Translations under genes and position numbers: made by a program
Assembly (NCBI GenBank): GCA_028293125.1
Contig: JAQGPJ010000034.1
Location: forward strand, 25,406 to 89,405
Direction of reading: 5' to 3'
From: Verrucomicrobiales bacterium
GTDB taxonomy: Bacteria > Verrucomicrobiota > Verrucomicrobiia > Verrucomicrobiales > V1-33
Length of the DNA stretch: 64,000 bases
Shown: one piece after another, positions 48,242 to 58,707 of the stretch
How the letters are laid out: each line of letters begins with the position of its first letter
Numbering within the stretch: position 1 is the stretch's first letter
Notes under the pieces: model-generated
What the model was told of the DNA's origin: nothing
The model's input: only the letters and a program-made list of their open reading frames with translations
Database searches by the model: none

Positions 48242-49711
48242 ATGTCCGACCGATCCTCACTGGCCGCGCTTTGGTCGCATGTCGTTGATAATCTGCGGGC
48301 TAGGATTTCCCCGGATGCCTACGAGCGCTGGTTTTCCTCGATCTGCCTGACAGAGATCACGGAGGAGAGCGCGCGGCTGGCGGTGCCGGACGCCATCCAT
48401 AAGCTGTGGATCGAGATGAACTATCTCCCGCCTCTGAGGGAGTCCTTCAAAAGCATCACCGGCATCATACCTTTGCTGGAGTTGGAGTGCGCCACCAACA
48501 ACCTGCAGCAGCAAGGCCCGCCCCCCATGGCTTCCCGCAGCCGGGCAGTCAAAGCCCAGCCGGCAGCCTCTGAAGCCCCTCCCCCCGCTGTCCGGGCAGC
48601 GGCGTTGAGACTTCCTGCCCCGCCGGCGCCGAAGGAACCGGAGCCGGTGCCCGACAGCGCGGTGGAGGAACCTGTCTCCGGGAATGAGGATGGCATTGCC
48701 CAGCGCCATACCTTCAATACATTCGTGGTCGGTGCTAACAATCAGTTTGCGCATGCCGCGGCCATGGCCGTGGCCCAGCGTCCGGCCCGCGCCTACAACC
48801 CTCTGTTCCTCCATGGAGGCACCGGTTTGGGCAAAACGCACCTCATGCACGCCATTGGTGCCCATATCCGCAGCGCGCGCCCCAAGGCCCGGGTGCTCTA
48901 CATCACCAGTGAGGAGTTCACCAATCAGTTCATCGGAGCCCTCCAGGAGCATTCACTGCCCAAGTTCCGAAAACGTTTCCGTCTGGCGGATGTGCTGCTG
49001 ATCGACGACATCCAGTTCCTCGCCGGCAAGGAGCGGTCCCAGGAGGAGTTCTTCCACACCTTCAACGCCCTTTTCGACGGCAACAAGCAGCTGGTACTCT
49101 CCAGCGACTGCCCGCCGGCGGAGATGCGGAATCTGGAGTCCCGCCTGGCCTCGCGCTTTGAGTGGGGGATGATGGCGGAGGTGACTCCTCCCGACGAGGA
49201 GACCCGGGTGGCCATTCTCCGCAAGCGGGCAGAGTCCCTGCGGGTGGAGGTCCCCCCGAATGTGATCGACTACCTGGCCTCCCGCATCCGCAGCAATGTC
49301 CGCCGCCTGCATGGCGCGCTGTTCCGTGTGGCCTCCTGGATTTCCCTGCATGGCCCCATCTCCCTGGTCCAGACGGAGGACCTGATGCGCGATCTGGTCC
49401 AGGAGGAATCGACCAAGCACATCACCATCGACCGCATTCAGAAAACGATCGCCGAGAGCTTTGACATCCGCATTGCGGACATGACCAGCCGCAAGCGCCC
49501 GGCCAACATTGCCTTTGCCCGGCAGGTGGCCATGTATCTTTCCCGGGAGCTGACCGGCTGCTCCTACCAGGAAATCGGCCTCGCCTTTGGCGGCCGGGAC
49601 CACGGCACCATCATGCACGCCTGCCGCAGCGTGGATTCGCGGCTGAAGGAGCAGGAATCCCTGCGCCTGCGGCTGGATTCCCTGATGACCACCCTGAAGC
49701 GTAGTTCATAG
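48242..49711 (+). CDS. dnaA: Chromosomal replication initiator DnaA
   Basis: 489 residues. Domain I (1-80), a Pro/Ala-rich domain II (about 90-150), AAA+ domain III with Walker A LHGGTGLGKTHLMHAIG and Walker B VLLIDDIQFLAGKERSQEEF, and domain IV with the DnaA-box-binding helix-turn-helix (ELTGCSYQEIGLAFGGRDHG, then THxMHA-type HGTIMHACRSV). DnaA binds the origin and opens it to start replication. In most bacteria dnaN, recF and gyrB follow; here they do not. A 722-bp gene-free region lies just upstream. Confidence 0.98.
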   Translation: MSDRSSLAALWSHVVDNLRARISPDAYERWFSSICLTEITEESARLAVPDAIHKLWIEMNYLPPLRESFKSITGIIPLLELECATNNLQQQGPPPMASRSRAVKAQPAASEAPPPAVRAAALRLPAPPAPKEPEPVPDSAVEEPVSGNEDGIAQRHTFNTFVVGANNQFAHAAAMAVAQRPARAYNPLFLHGGTGLGKTHLMHAIGAHIRSARPKARVLYITSEEFTNQFIGALQEHSLPKFRKRFRLADVLLIDDIQFLAGKERSQEEFFHTFNALFDGNKQLVLSSDCPPAEMRNLESRLASRFEWGMMAEVTPPDEETRVAILRKRAESLRVEVPPNVIDYLASRIRSNVRRLHGALFRVASWISLHGPISLVQTEDLMRDLVQEESTKHITIDRIQKTIAESFDIRIADMTSRKRPANIAFARQVAMYLSRELTGCSYQEIGLAFGGRDHGTIMHACRSVDSRLKEQESLRLRLDSLMTTLKRSS

Positions 49712-49849
49712 GGCTCCGCCCTGCTCTGAAATTCCGGACCGGACTCCCTCCGCTGGAGCCGGAGCGGCGGGGTCCACCGGCTGATTTGTGATAAATCCGC
49801 CGGCGGATACGTTTCCTGATCACCGCTGTTCTTTTCCCCCTCCGCCCGC

Positions 49850-51172
49850 GTGTCCCCCTCCCTGCTTGTTTTCCACCGGTTTTATCCGCTCCCGATACTG
49901 ATGGCCGCCCTCCTCCCGGTGCCGGCACAGGCCCAGCGTTTCGATTACGAGGAGGAGCCGCACAACTATTACAGTGCTCCGCTGACGGATGCCGGGACGA
50001 AGCTGGACGGAGACCTGCTCACCGGAAGTTTTCAGCTTCCCGGCGGCAGTGATCTGGAGGCGCTGAAAGCTGTGTTGAACCGGCTGAAAATTCCGGTGTC
50101 CAGCCAGGTTCTGGTCTTCTCCAAAACCAGCGTGCAGCGCGACCGCATCCGGCCGGACAATCCGCGGGCCATTTATTTCAACGATGAGTGCTACGCCGCC
50201 TGGGTGCCGGGCGGCCTGGTGGAGATCGCCTCCACCGATCCGGTGCTGGGCCCTGTCTTTTACACGCTGGACCTTCACCGGGCGGACCGGACGGTGCCGC
50301 GTCTGGACCGGTCCCAGAGCTGTCTGGACTGCCATGGAGGCAGCATGACCAACGGCGTGCCGGGTCTGATGGCGCGGTCTGTTTTTTCTGGAAGTGACGG
50401 CACGCCGCTTTATCAGGCGGGCACCGCGCTGATCGATCAGAACAGCCCCTTTGAAAACCGCTGGGGCGGCTGGTATGTCACCGGCACCCACGGCGGGAGC
50501 CGGCACCGGGGCAATGTGACGGCCACGGCCAATGACCGGAACACGGTCACCATGGACACGGCCAAAGGCGCGAATCTGGAGTCGCTGGAGTCCTTTTTCC
50601 CGGTCCGGCGTTACGCCCGTGCCGACAGCGACATCGTGGCCCTCATGGTCATGGAGCACCAGCTGGGCATGACCAGCCGGCTGGTGGAGGCCTCCTACGC
50701 CGTGCGCGGTGCCATGGTGAGACAGGCCGACCTGCGCCGCGAACTGGGCGATCCTCCCACGGACGAACTGGTGGGCACGGCCAAAATCATCGCCGACAGC
50801 CACGCCGGCAAAATTCTGGAATACCTGCTGTTTGCGGGCGAGGCCGCCCTGCCCGAGGGCGGAATCGAGGGCGGAGCCGATTTTCAGGCTGGCTTCCGTG
50901 CCGGCCGCCCGGCCACGCCGGATGGAAAATCCCTGACTGATTTCCAGCTTCTGACGCGTCTGTTCAAATACCGCTGCAGTTATCTGATTTACAGCCGGCT
51001 TTGGGACACGCTGCCGCCGGAATTTCTGGCCCTGCTGTATCAGCGCCTGTTCGCCATTCTGACAGCGGAGACGCCTCCCCCCCGTTTTGCCCATCTGTCC
51101 GCCCGGGAAAGGCGGGATATTCTCCAGATTCTCCGCACCACCAAGCCCGGTCTCCCGGACAGTTGGCAATAA
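49850..51172 (+). CDS. Exported protein with one c-type haem motif, unknown function
   Basis: 440 residues from GTG at 49850, which starts a signal peptide (FYPLPILMAALLPVPAQA). A single haem c motif lies in QSCLDCHGGSMTNGVPGL. The N-terminal part (SQVLVFSKTSVQRDRI, YFNDECYAAWVPGGLVEI) and the middle (NRWGGWYVTGTHGGSRHRGN) are conserved-looking blocks seen in planctomycete and verrucomicrobial proteins of unknown role. The C-terminal half is helical (TSRLVEASYAVRGAMV, LFKYRCSYLIYSRLW). Expected in the periplasm as a redox protein; the partner is unknown. Not obviously linked to dnaA or gltB on either side. Confidence 0.75.
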   Translation: MSPSLLVFHRFYPLPILMAALLPVPAQAQRFDYEEEPHNYYSAPLTDAGTKLDGDLLTGSFQLPGGSDLEALKAVLNRLKIPVSSQVLVFSKTSVQRDRIRPDNPRAIYFNDECYAAWVPGGLVEIASTDPVLGPVFYTLDLHRADRTVPRLDRSQSCLDCHGGSMTNGVPGLMARSVFSGSDGTPLYQAGTALIDQNSPFENRWGGWYVTGTHGGSRHRGNVTATANDRNTVTMDTAKGANLESLESFFPVRRYARADSDIVALMVMEHQLGMTSRLVEASYAVRGAMVRQADLRRELGDPPTDELVGTAKIIADSHAGKILEYLLFAGEAALPEGGIEGGADFQAGFRAGRPATPDGKSLTDFQLLTRLFKYRCSYLIYSRLWDTLPPEFLALLYQRLFAILTAETPPPRFAHLSARERRDILQILRTTKPGLPDSWQ

Positions 51173-51408
51173 ATTTTTACCCGTCCGAAGGCTTGGCGGC
51201 GTAATTCAGCGCCGCACTATTGACACCGGAAATCCTGCGGCAAAAAATCAGCGCCGAAATCCCTTGGGCATTTTTTCATTTTGGAGGCCGCAGTGCCGGC
51301 AAGAATCCCTTGCCTGGCACAGGATATGCGCCGAAGGAACCTGTCCCCCCGGTTTCATTTTCAACCGAGGTTTCCCTGTCCCTGGAAGCCGCCCCCCATC
51401 ACAAAGAC

Positions 51409-54400
51409 ATGAACCACCACTATCCCGTCGCGATTCCCAACGAAGGCTCCCTGCACCTTCCGGAGCTGGAACGTGATGCCTGCGGGGTCGGATTCATCGC
51501 CAATATCCATGGGATAAAGAGCCACCGCATCCTGCGCTATGGAATCACCTCCTGCTGCAACGTGATTCACCGCGGTGCCGCTGGAGCGGACATGAAGACA
51601 GGCGACGGCGCCGGCATCCTGACGCAGATCCCCCACAAGATTTTCCGCACGGTCCTCAAAGAGGAGTTTGACTATGATCTGCTGAAGGACAGCGACCTTG
51701 GCGTTGGTGTGTTCTTTCTGCCCCGTGAGGACGACGAGGAAAAGCACAACGCCAAGCTGGCCACCAAGCTGATCCTTCAGAATCTCGGCATCAAGGTGAT
51801 CGGCTGGCGGAAGGTGCCGATCAATGAGAAGGAGCTGGGCCAGTCCGCCCGCGACACCCGCCCCTCCATCTGCCACCTCTTCGTTGAGCGCGCGGAGGAC
51901 ATGAGCGATGACGAGTTCGAGCGCACGCTCTTCATCGCCCGCCGCCAGATCGGCATCCATCTCCGCTCGGAGAAGGTGAAGAATTTCTACATTCCGTCCT
52001 TCTCCCACCGGACCATCGTTTACAAAGCTCTGGCCCTGCCCACAGTGCTGTCGAAGTTCTATCTGGATCTCAACAACCCTGATTTCGAGACCGCGCTGTG
52101 CCTCTACCACCAGCGCTTCTCCACCAACACCTTCCCCACCTGGTCGCTGTGCCATCCCTTCCGGATGCTCTGCCATAACGGCGAGATCAACACCGTGCGC
52201 GGCAACCGCAACTGGCTGTCCAGCCGCGAGAGCGATTTCCAGAGTGAGATCTGGGGCGACCGCGTGCGGCATCTGCGCCCCATGCTGGATCCCACGCAGT
52301 CGGACTCCGCCAGCCTGGACTCCGCGCTGGAGCTGCTGGTCATGTCCGGCCGCTCGCCGGAGGAGGCCATGGCCCTGCTGGTGCCGCCGGCCTACGGCAT
52401 TGACCCCTTCACCACTCCGGAGCAGAAAGCCTACTACGAATACAACCAGTGCTTCAGCGAGCCCTGGGACGGTCCGGCCTCGCTGGTCTTCACGGACGGC
52501 CGCACCGTGGCCGCCTGTCTAGACCGGAACGGCCTGCGCCCCTCCCGTTTCAAGCTCACGGAGGACGGCATCTTCACGCTCGGCTCGGAGGTCGGCGTGA
52601 TCGAACTTGATGACAACACCATCATCCGCAAGGGCCGCCTGGCACCGGGCGAGATGGTCAGCATCAACACGGAGACCGGCCTCCTGCGGTTCAATGACGA
52701 GATCAAACAGGCTCTGGCCACCCGCCAGCCGTATGGGGAATGGCTGAGCCAGAACCGGATCGCCCTCTCGGACAAGGCGGATCCCGCCCCGCAGCCGCTG
52801 GCGGGCGAACTGGACATCCTGACGCTGTCGCAGAAGCAGGCCGCCTTCGGCTACACCAAGGAGGAGCTGGACATGGGCTTCGTCCCCATGCTGAGGGATG
52901 GTCTGGAGGCCACGCACTCCATGGGCGACGACACGCCGCTGGCGGTGCTGAGCACCAAGCCGCGCCTGCTCTTCACCTACTTCAAGCAGATCTTCGCCCA
53001 GGTCACGAACCCGCCGATCGACCCCATCCGCGAGCGGCTGGTGATGTCGCTGTCCGTATCCCTCGGCTGGTACCGCAACATTCTGAAGGAGACCCCGGAG
53101 CACGCGAAGGTGGTGCATCTGGAAACTCCCGTCCTGTGGCCTCACGAGCTGGAGGCGCTGAGATCGCTGGAGGATTTCCCCAGCCGCACCATCGACACCA
53201 CCTGGGCCGCCGCCGAGGGTGAAGCCGGTCTGGAACCCGCCGTGAAGCGCATCTGCGCGGAGGCCGAACAGGCGGTCAGCGAGGGTGTGCGTATCCTTAT
53301 TCTCAGCGACCGCGCCACCGATGAAAACCACGTGCCGGTCCCGGCCCTGCTGGTCACGGGAGCGGTGCACCATCACCTCAACCGCTTCCGCAAGCGCATG
53401 AGACTCAGCATCATCGTGGATTCCGGGGAGGCCCGCGACGTCCATCAGATCGCCACCCTCTTCGGTTACGGAGCCCAGGCCGTGTGTCCCTACCTCGGTT
53501 ATGAAACTGTGCGCGAACTCGTGGACACCCACAAGGAGCTCGCCGGCACGGATTTCCTGAAGGCGATGAAAAACTACCGCTACGCCTTGGAGAAAGGCGT
53601 GCTGAAGATCATGTCCAAAATGGGCATCAGCGTGCTCGCCTCCTACCAGGGAGCACAGATTTTCGAAGCTGTGGGCATCGCCACCCCGCTGATCAAAAGC
53701 TGCTTCACCGGCACCCCCAGCCAGATCGAGGGCATCGGGTTCAGGGAAATCGCCATGGAGTCCCTGGCCCGCCACGCCGGCGGTTATGGCGACGCCATTC
53801 CCAAGGGTCCGGAGGATCTCGGGGATCCCGGTTATTACCGTTACCGCCGCGACGGCGAACGGCACGCTATCGACGCCGGCTTCATCAAGAACTTCCACAC
53901 CTTTGTCAAAACCGGCAAGGCGGAGGACTATGCCGCCTACGTCGAGCAGTACACGAAGAACCGCCCGGTTTCGCTGCACGATCTGTTCGAACTGGTCCCC
54001 GGCGCGTCCGGTCCGGTGCCGCTGTCGGAGGTGGAGCGCATTGAGGACATCCGCGTGCGGTTCACCACCGCCGCCATGTCCCTCGGCGCGCTCAGCCCCG
54101 AGGCCCACGAGATGCTGGCCATTGCCATGAACGAGATCGGCGGCAAGTCGAACTCGGGCGAGGGCGGCGAGGATCCGGCCCGCTTCAAGCGCTATGAAAA
54201 CGGCGAGTGGGGCAATTCCAAGATCAAGCAGATCGCCTCCGGCCGTTTCGGTGTCACTGCGGAATACCTCGCCAGCGCCGAGGAACTGGAGATCAAGATG
54301 GCCCAGGGCGCCAAGCCCGGCGAAGGCGGCCAGCTTCCCGGCATGAAGGTGCAGGGCATCATCGCCAAGCTGCGCCGCACCCAGCCCGGTGTGCAGCTGA

Positions 54401-55971
54401 TCAGCCCGCCGCCGCACCACGACATCTACTCCATCGAGGATCTGGCCCAGCTCATTCACGACCTGAAGCAGGTGAATCCCCGCGCCCGGGTCTGCGTGAA
54501 GCTGGTGGCCGAATCCGGCGTCGGCACCATTGCCGCCGGCGTGGCCAAGGCCAATGCGGACATCATCCTCGTGTCCGGCCATGAGGGTGGAACCGGCGCC
54601 TCGCCGATCTCCTCCATCAAGCACGCGGGTCTGCCTTGGGAGATCGGCCTCGCCGAAACCCAGCAGGTCCTCATGCTCAACGGTCTGCGTGACCGCGTGA
54701 CCCTCCGCACGGACGGCGGGCTGCGCAGCGGCATGGACATCATCCACGCCGCCATCCTGGGCGCTGAGGAGTTCAACTTCGGCACCATCGCCCTCATCGC
54801 CATGGGCTGCGTGTATGTCCGCAAGTGCCACCTCAACACCTGCCCGGTCGGCATCGCCACCCAGGACCCGAAATACCGCGACAAGTTCAAAGGCAAAAAG
54901 GAGTCGGTCATCAACTTCTTCAACGCCGTCGCCGGGGAGGTCCGGGAGATCATGGCCAGCTTGGGCGTGCGCCGCCTGAACGACCTCATCGGGAGAGTCG
55001 AATACATCCGCCAGCGGCACATCGAGGGCCATCCCAAGGCCAACACCATCAATCTCAGCAAGGTGCTGAAGAACGTCGCCGCCGAGCTCGGCGAGGACGT
55101 GGCCCGCATCTGTCTGAAAGGCCGGAACGATGGTATCCACCCGCATCCGCTGGACGACAAGATCATCCAGGAGGCCAAGGACGCCATCACCGACCAGGTG
55201 CCGGTGCGCCTCAGCTTCCGGGTCAAGAACACCAACCGCAACATTGGCACCAAGCTCAGCGGCGAGATCGCCTACCACTGGGGCGACACCGGTTTGCCCG
55301 AAGGCACCATCACCGTGAACTTGGAGGGCAGCGCCGGCCAGTCCTTCGGCACCTTCCTGTGCGGTGGCATCAAGCTGATCCTCACCGGCGAGGCCAATGA
55401 CTACGTGGGCAAGGGCATGACCGCGGGCGAAATCGTCATCAAGCCGCGTCCGGGCGTCAAATTCGCCGCCGCCGAAAACTCCATCATCGGCAACACCGTC
55501 ATGTATGGATCCACGGGCGGCCATCTCTTCGCCAATGGCCGCGCCGGCGAGCGCTTCTGCGTCCGCAACTCCGGCGGCATCGCCGTGGTGGAGGGCGTGG
55601 GCGACCACGGCTGCGAATACATGACCAACGGCACCGTGGTGATCCTCGGCCCCACCGGCAAGAACTTCGGTGCCGGCATGTCCGGCGGGACAGCCTACGT
55701 CCTTGATGAGAACGGGCACTTCGACCAGCTGCACAACACGGAACTGACCGAGCGCGTGCGCCTGACCGAACCAGCCGACATCGCGGTCCTCAAGTCCCTG
55801 ATCTTCCGCCACTACGACGCCACCGACAGTGTCAAGGCCCGCGGGATCACGGACAACTGGGCCAAATACGAGCCGCTCTTCTACAAAGTGCAGCCCCGTC
55901 AGGTCACCCCGCCCGCTCCCAAGCCCGCTCCGGCGACGGCGGAAACAGTCACCGAGCCTGCCAAGGTCTGA
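51409..55971 (+). CDS. gltB: Glutamate synthase, large subunit
   Basis: 1520 residues from ATG at 51409; the frame extends 189 bp upstream, but only this start gives the normal short propeptide before the catalytic Cys. That residue is C25 in ERDACGVGFIAN, freed by processing to act as N-terminal nucleophile in glutaminase. Next come the central domain (about 480-780), the FMN-binding synthase domain (LSPEAHEMLAIAMNEIGGKS, EGGTGASPISSIKHAGLPWE), the Fe-S cluster cysteines in CVYVRKCHLNTCPVGIATQ, and the GXGXG beta-helix domain (about 1290-1480). The enzyme makes two glutamates from glutamine and 2-oxoglutarate. The small subunit gltD is not in this window, and the enzyme could be ferredoxin-dependent. 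Confidence 0.96.
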   Translation: MNHHYPVAIPNEGSLHLPELERDACGVGFIANIHGIKSHRILRYGITSCCNVIHRGAAGADMKTGDGAGILTQIPHKIFRTVLKEEFDYDLLKDSDLGVGVFFLPREDDEEKHNAKLATKLILQNLGIKVIGWRKVPINEKELGQSARDTRPSICHLFVERAEDMSDDEFERTLFIARRQIGIHLRSEKVKNFYIPSFSHRTIVYKALALPTVLSKFYLDLNNPDFETALCLYHQRFSTNTFPTWSLCHPFRMLCHNGEINTVRGNRNWLSSRESDFQSEIWGDRVRHLRPMLDPTQSDSASLDSALELLVMSGRSPEEAMALLVPPAYGIDPFTTPEQKAYYEYNQCFSEPWDGPASLVFTDGRTVAACLDRNGLRPSRFKLTEDGIFTLGSEVGVIELDDNTIIRKGRLAPGEMVSINTETGLLRFNDEIKQALATRQPYGEWLSQNRIALSDKADPAPQPLAGELDILTLSQKQAAFGYTKEELDMGFVPMLRDGLEATHSMGDDTPLAVLSTKPRLLFTYFKQIFAQVTNPPIDPIRERLVMSLSVSLGWYRNILKETPEHAKVVHLETPVLWPHELEALRSLEDFPSRTIDTTWAAAEGEAGLEPAVKRICAEAEQAVSEGVRILILSDRATDENHVPVPALLVTGAVHHHLNRFRKRMRLSIIVDSGEARDVHQIATLFGYGAQAVCPYLGYETVRELVDTHKELAGTDFLKAMKNYRYALEKGVLKIMSKMGISVLASYQGAQIFEAVGIATPLIKSCFTGTPSQIEGIGFREIAMESLARHAGGYGDAIPKGPEDLGDPGYYRYRRDGERHAIDAGFIKNFHTFVKTGKAEDYAAYVEQYTKNRPVSLHDLFELVPGASGPVPLSEVERIEDIRVRFTTAAMSLGALSPEAHEMLAIAMNEIGGKSNSGEGGEDPARFKRYENGEWGNSKIKQIASGRFGVTAEYLASAEELEIKMAQGAKPGEGGQLPGMKVQGIIAKLRRTQPGVQLISPPPHHDIYSIEDLAQLIHDLKQVNPRARVCVKLVAESGVGTIAAGVAKANADIILVSGHEGGTGASPISSIKHAGLPWEIGLAETQQVLMLNGLRDRVTLRTDGGLRSGMDIIHAAILGAEEFNFGTIALIAMGCVYVRKCHLNTCPVGIATQDPKYRDKFKGKKESVINFFNAVAGEVREIMASLGVRRLNDLIGRVEYIRQRHIEGHPKANTINLSKVLKNVAAELGEDVARICLKGRNDGIHPHPLDDKIIQEAKDAITDQVPVRLSFRVKNTNRNIGTKLSGEIAYHWGDTGLPEGTITVNLEGSAGQSFGTFLCGGIKLILTGEANDYVGKGMTAGEIVIKPRPGVKFAAAENSIIGNTVMYGSTGGHLFANGRAGERFCVRNSGGIAVVEGVGDHGCEYMTNGTVVILGPTGKNFGAGMSGGTAYVLDENGHFDQLHNTELTERVRLTEPADIAVLKSLIFRHYDATDSVKARGITDNWAKYEPLFYKVQPRQVTPPAPKPAPATAETVTEPAKV

Positions 55972-56024
55972 CCTGAAGCACTGACTGATATGAGACGCAC
56001 AGCCCTTCCGCGGCATCCATCCAA

Positions 56025-56609
56025 TCAGCAGGCCGGCATGGCCAGCATGGTCCGGAGTATGCCGGACTTGGGGAGAGCACGGTAGCCGATGGCGGGAAAC
56101 CTGCTGAGGCTTTCGAGCAGCTGTCGGTCCTCCGGGCAGAATTGGCGGGCGGGATCGTGGCTGACAGCCCAGATGGTGCCGACGGGCTTTCCGTCGATGT
56201 AAAAGGGAATGAGCAGCACTTCCTCCAAGGGCGGCAGGATGGGAGCCAGGTAGGTGAAATGCCGTTCCGGGTGGATGAAGAGAATGGAGGAGCGGCGGTC
56301 GATCACGGTTCCGCAGGGGCCGAAGTCGCTGGGAGTGCCCGATCCGAGGTAGCTCCGGAGCTGGCCGGCGACCGCAGGCCAGACAAACTGCTTTCTGTTT
56401 TCATCCAGCAGGCTGATGCCGGTGGAGCCCGCGCCGGAAAGTTGGAGGGCGGATTTCACGAGCTGATCGAAGAAAGTCAGCGGTGAGGTCATGGCTCGGG
56501 TGAGATCCGTGAAGGCTTGGGTTTCCCCGGCGAGGTCCTTCCGCCGGCTGGGGCGCTGCTCCAGCCCGCCGGTGGCAATCACGGATTCCAAATCGCTTGA
56601 ACACTTCAT
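56025..56609 (-). CDS. GAF-domain protein
   Basis: 194 residues. A single GAF-type domain at about 30-180: AFTDLTRAMTSPLTFFDQLV, SGAGSTGISLLDENRKQFVW, DFGPCGTVIDRRSSILFIHP and LIPFYIDGKPVGTIWAVSHD. GAF domains bind small ligands or chromophores. With no output domain it probably works with the kinase upstream on the same strand. C29-type chromophore cysteines cannot be assigned from sequence alone. Confidence 0.85.
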   Translation of the reverse strand: MKCSSDLESVIATGGLEQRPSRRKDLAGETQAFTDLTRAMTSPLTFFDQLVKSALQLSGAGSTGISLLDENRKQFVWPAVAGQLRSYLGSGTPSDFGPCGTVIDRRSSILFIHPERHFTYLAPILPPLEEVLLIPFYIDGKPVGTIWAVSHDPARQFCPEDRQLLESLSRFPAIGYRALPKSGILRTMLAMPAC

Positions 56610-56685
56610 TTCCTACTAATAGACAGAAGCAGCGGAAATGATGTTTTTTTTAGGGTATTTCAGGAAGGAAACCCGGCGGCGGGAC

Positions 56686-56943
56686 TCACCCGGAGTTTTC
56701 CCGATCCAGACGGAGCATGGCCTGCTGAATCCCGTCCGCTGAAATCCTTTGTTTGAGGAGGCTGAGCACTTTGAGCTCCGGAGAGATGATTAGCCCGGCG
56801 GTGCTTTGGTCGGGGAATTCATGCTCGAAACGGTTCGGACTTTCCAGTTCGGGAAGAAACGCCGCATGAAAGACCGGACACCCGAACCCTTTTTCCCCTG
56901 AGGACCCCAACTTTGCTTTCACCTTCACAATCAATGCTCCCAA
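56686..56943 (-). CDS. Possible small protein downstream of the hybrid kinase
   Basis: 85 residues from TTG at 56943; there is no ATG. It starts 4 bp after the hybrid kinase stop, as in an operon, and RFEHEFPDQSTAGLIISPEL followed by LKVLSLLKQRISADGIQQAM looks like a plausible alpha/beta protein. No family recognised. The weak start codon keeps the confidence low. Confidence 0.4.
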   Translation of the reverse strand: MGALIVKVKAKLGSSGEKGFGCPVFHAAFLPELESPNRFEHEFPDQSTAGLIISPELKVLSLLKQRISADGIQQAMLRLDRENSG

Positions 56944-56947
56944 TGAC

Positions 56948-58682
56948 TTATTCCGGCCGGTTTTGCAGCCATTCCCGCAGCAGAGTTAAATTGGCGGGCT
57001 TGACCATATATTGGTCAAATCCGGCGGCCTGCGCACGGCTGCGGTCCTCCGCGCTGTCATACCCGCTGAGGGCCACCAGAAAGACCCCGGACAGTTCAGG
57101 CATCGCACGGAGGCGGCGGGCCACTTCAAAGCCGTCCATTCCAGGCAGTCCGATGTCCAGCAGCACCACCCCGGGCAGAAACTCCCCCGCTGTTGCAATC
57201 GCTTCCGGACCGCTGAAGGCGACATGGGTTGTATGGCCCCGGTGACTTTGAAGCCTTGCAAGGCTTAGGGCCGCATCCCTGTTGTCCTCCACAATCAGGA
57301 TCCGGCGCGGAGTATCCTTCACGTGTCGTGCGGAGGATGGCGCGGGAGGCGGAGAAGGAGGGGGCGCTTTCTCAAGCACCGGGAGACGCACCATGAACTC
57401 ACTGCCGCACCCCTCGCCCCTACTGTGCGCCTCAACGCTGCCGCCGTGCAGCTTCACCAGCCGCCGCACAAGGGTGAGGCCGATGCCCAGTCCCCCGTGT
57501 TCGCGGTCGGACGAGCGGCTGCCCTGCACAAAAAGATCAAAGAGCCGAGGGAGCAGTTCAGGAGCGATGCCCGCTCCGTCGTCCCGCACACAAATGACAA
57601 CTTCAGAAGGCTCAACGCCGGAGGTGCGCGCGGCGCTCAGCCGAATATGGCTTCCCTCCCCGCTGTACTTGCAGGCATTCCCTAAAAGATTACTAAAGAC
57701 CTGCTCAAGGCGCGTGGTGTCCGCATTCAAAAAGATCGGTCTGTCCGGCAGGGAGAGGTGCAGGCTCTGGCGGCGTTCGGCGGCTGGAAAATGCGCCGCG
57801 CATTACCGCGGTGAGAATGCTCTCAAGGGCCACGGGCGCGCATTTCAGTTCAATTTTCCCCTCCGTGATCCTCGATACATCCAGCAGATCATCAATCATC
57901 CGGCTCATGTTCCCCAACTGACGCAGGATCATGCTGTATGCCTCTCCGCGCTCCTGGACATCCGCCCCGGGAGTCTGCAAAATCTCCAAGGCGTTGCGCA
58001 CCGGGGCCAGCGGATTGCGCAGCTCGTGGGCCAGCATCGCCAGAAACTCATTCTTGCTGCGGTCGGCCTGCGCAAGGTCCGCTGCCCGCGCCTGCAGCGA
58101 CTCCTCAAGAAGCAGGCGCTCGGTGAGATTCGTGTAGCTGGTCAGGATGGACCCGGTTTCGGAGTCCCGCACCCAGCGGCAGAGCGAGGGAATGCGCCGC
58201 CCGTCGCGCGCCGTCTGAACCACTTCTCCAATGAAGGAACCCTCACGGTGAAGCTGCTCCACGATTTCCTCCATAGGTTTTGGAAACTCCGTCCTCATGA
58301 GGCCATGCAGGTCCCGCCCCGCCGCCTCCTGGGCCGTCCAGCCATACATTCTTTCAGCCCCGGCATTCCACAGCGTGATTCTGTTGTTGGCCCCCCGCAC
58401 GATGATGGCGTCATTGCTTAGGTCCAGCAGGCGCACTTTTTCGGCCAGCTCCCGCATCACCTCCCGGCGTTGGGTGATTTCCGCCTCCAGTTGTCCGTTC
58501 AGTTTCCCGGCCTCCTCCGCCAGTTCATGCTGGCGCACCAAACTCAGCATGAGGGCCTCATTCACCTCCCTCAGCTGATCCTGACACTCCACAGGTTCAG
58601 GCCTCCGGATTACAGCCGTCAAAATTTCCCCGTCCGACCTCAACGGCATGGACTGACCGTCCGGTGCTACGGATTCTGACAT
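56948..58682 (-). pseudogene. Hybrid histidine kinase (PAS-HisKA-HATPase-receiver) broken by a frameshift
   Basis: The 5' part (ATG at 58682) has a coiled coil, a PAS domain at about 80-190 (IVRGANNRITLWNAGAERMY) and HisKA with H219 in FLAMLAHELRNPLAPVRN; it ends out of frame after LESILTAVM. The 3' part continues in another frame with AAERRQSLHLSLPDRP, the HATPase (VFSNLLGNACKYSGEG, GGLGIGLTLVRRLVKLHGG) and a receiver with acceptor D in GVVLLDIGLPGMDGFEV. The total length of 1735 is 3n+1, consistent with one extra base between about 57780 and 57812. Neither half alone can signal. Domain order matches kinases often found beside KaiC-like genes, as here. Confidence 0.85.
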
Positions 58683-58707
58683 CTAAAATTGCAGGTTCAC
58701 CTTCTCT

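Noticed and set aside
51220..51248. TTGACA upstream of gltB as a promoter
   Set aside because: The -35 is perfect, but the hexamer at 17 bp (AAAAAT) is a poor -10; not strong enough to list.
52519..56016. Long minus-strand frame opposite gltB
   Set aside because: A shadow of gltB, which is complete and conserved on the plus strand.
57282..58421. Plus-strand frame opposite the broken hybrid kinase
   Set aside because: The minus strand has HisKA, HATPase and receiver motifs on both sides of the frameshift; the plus frame has none.
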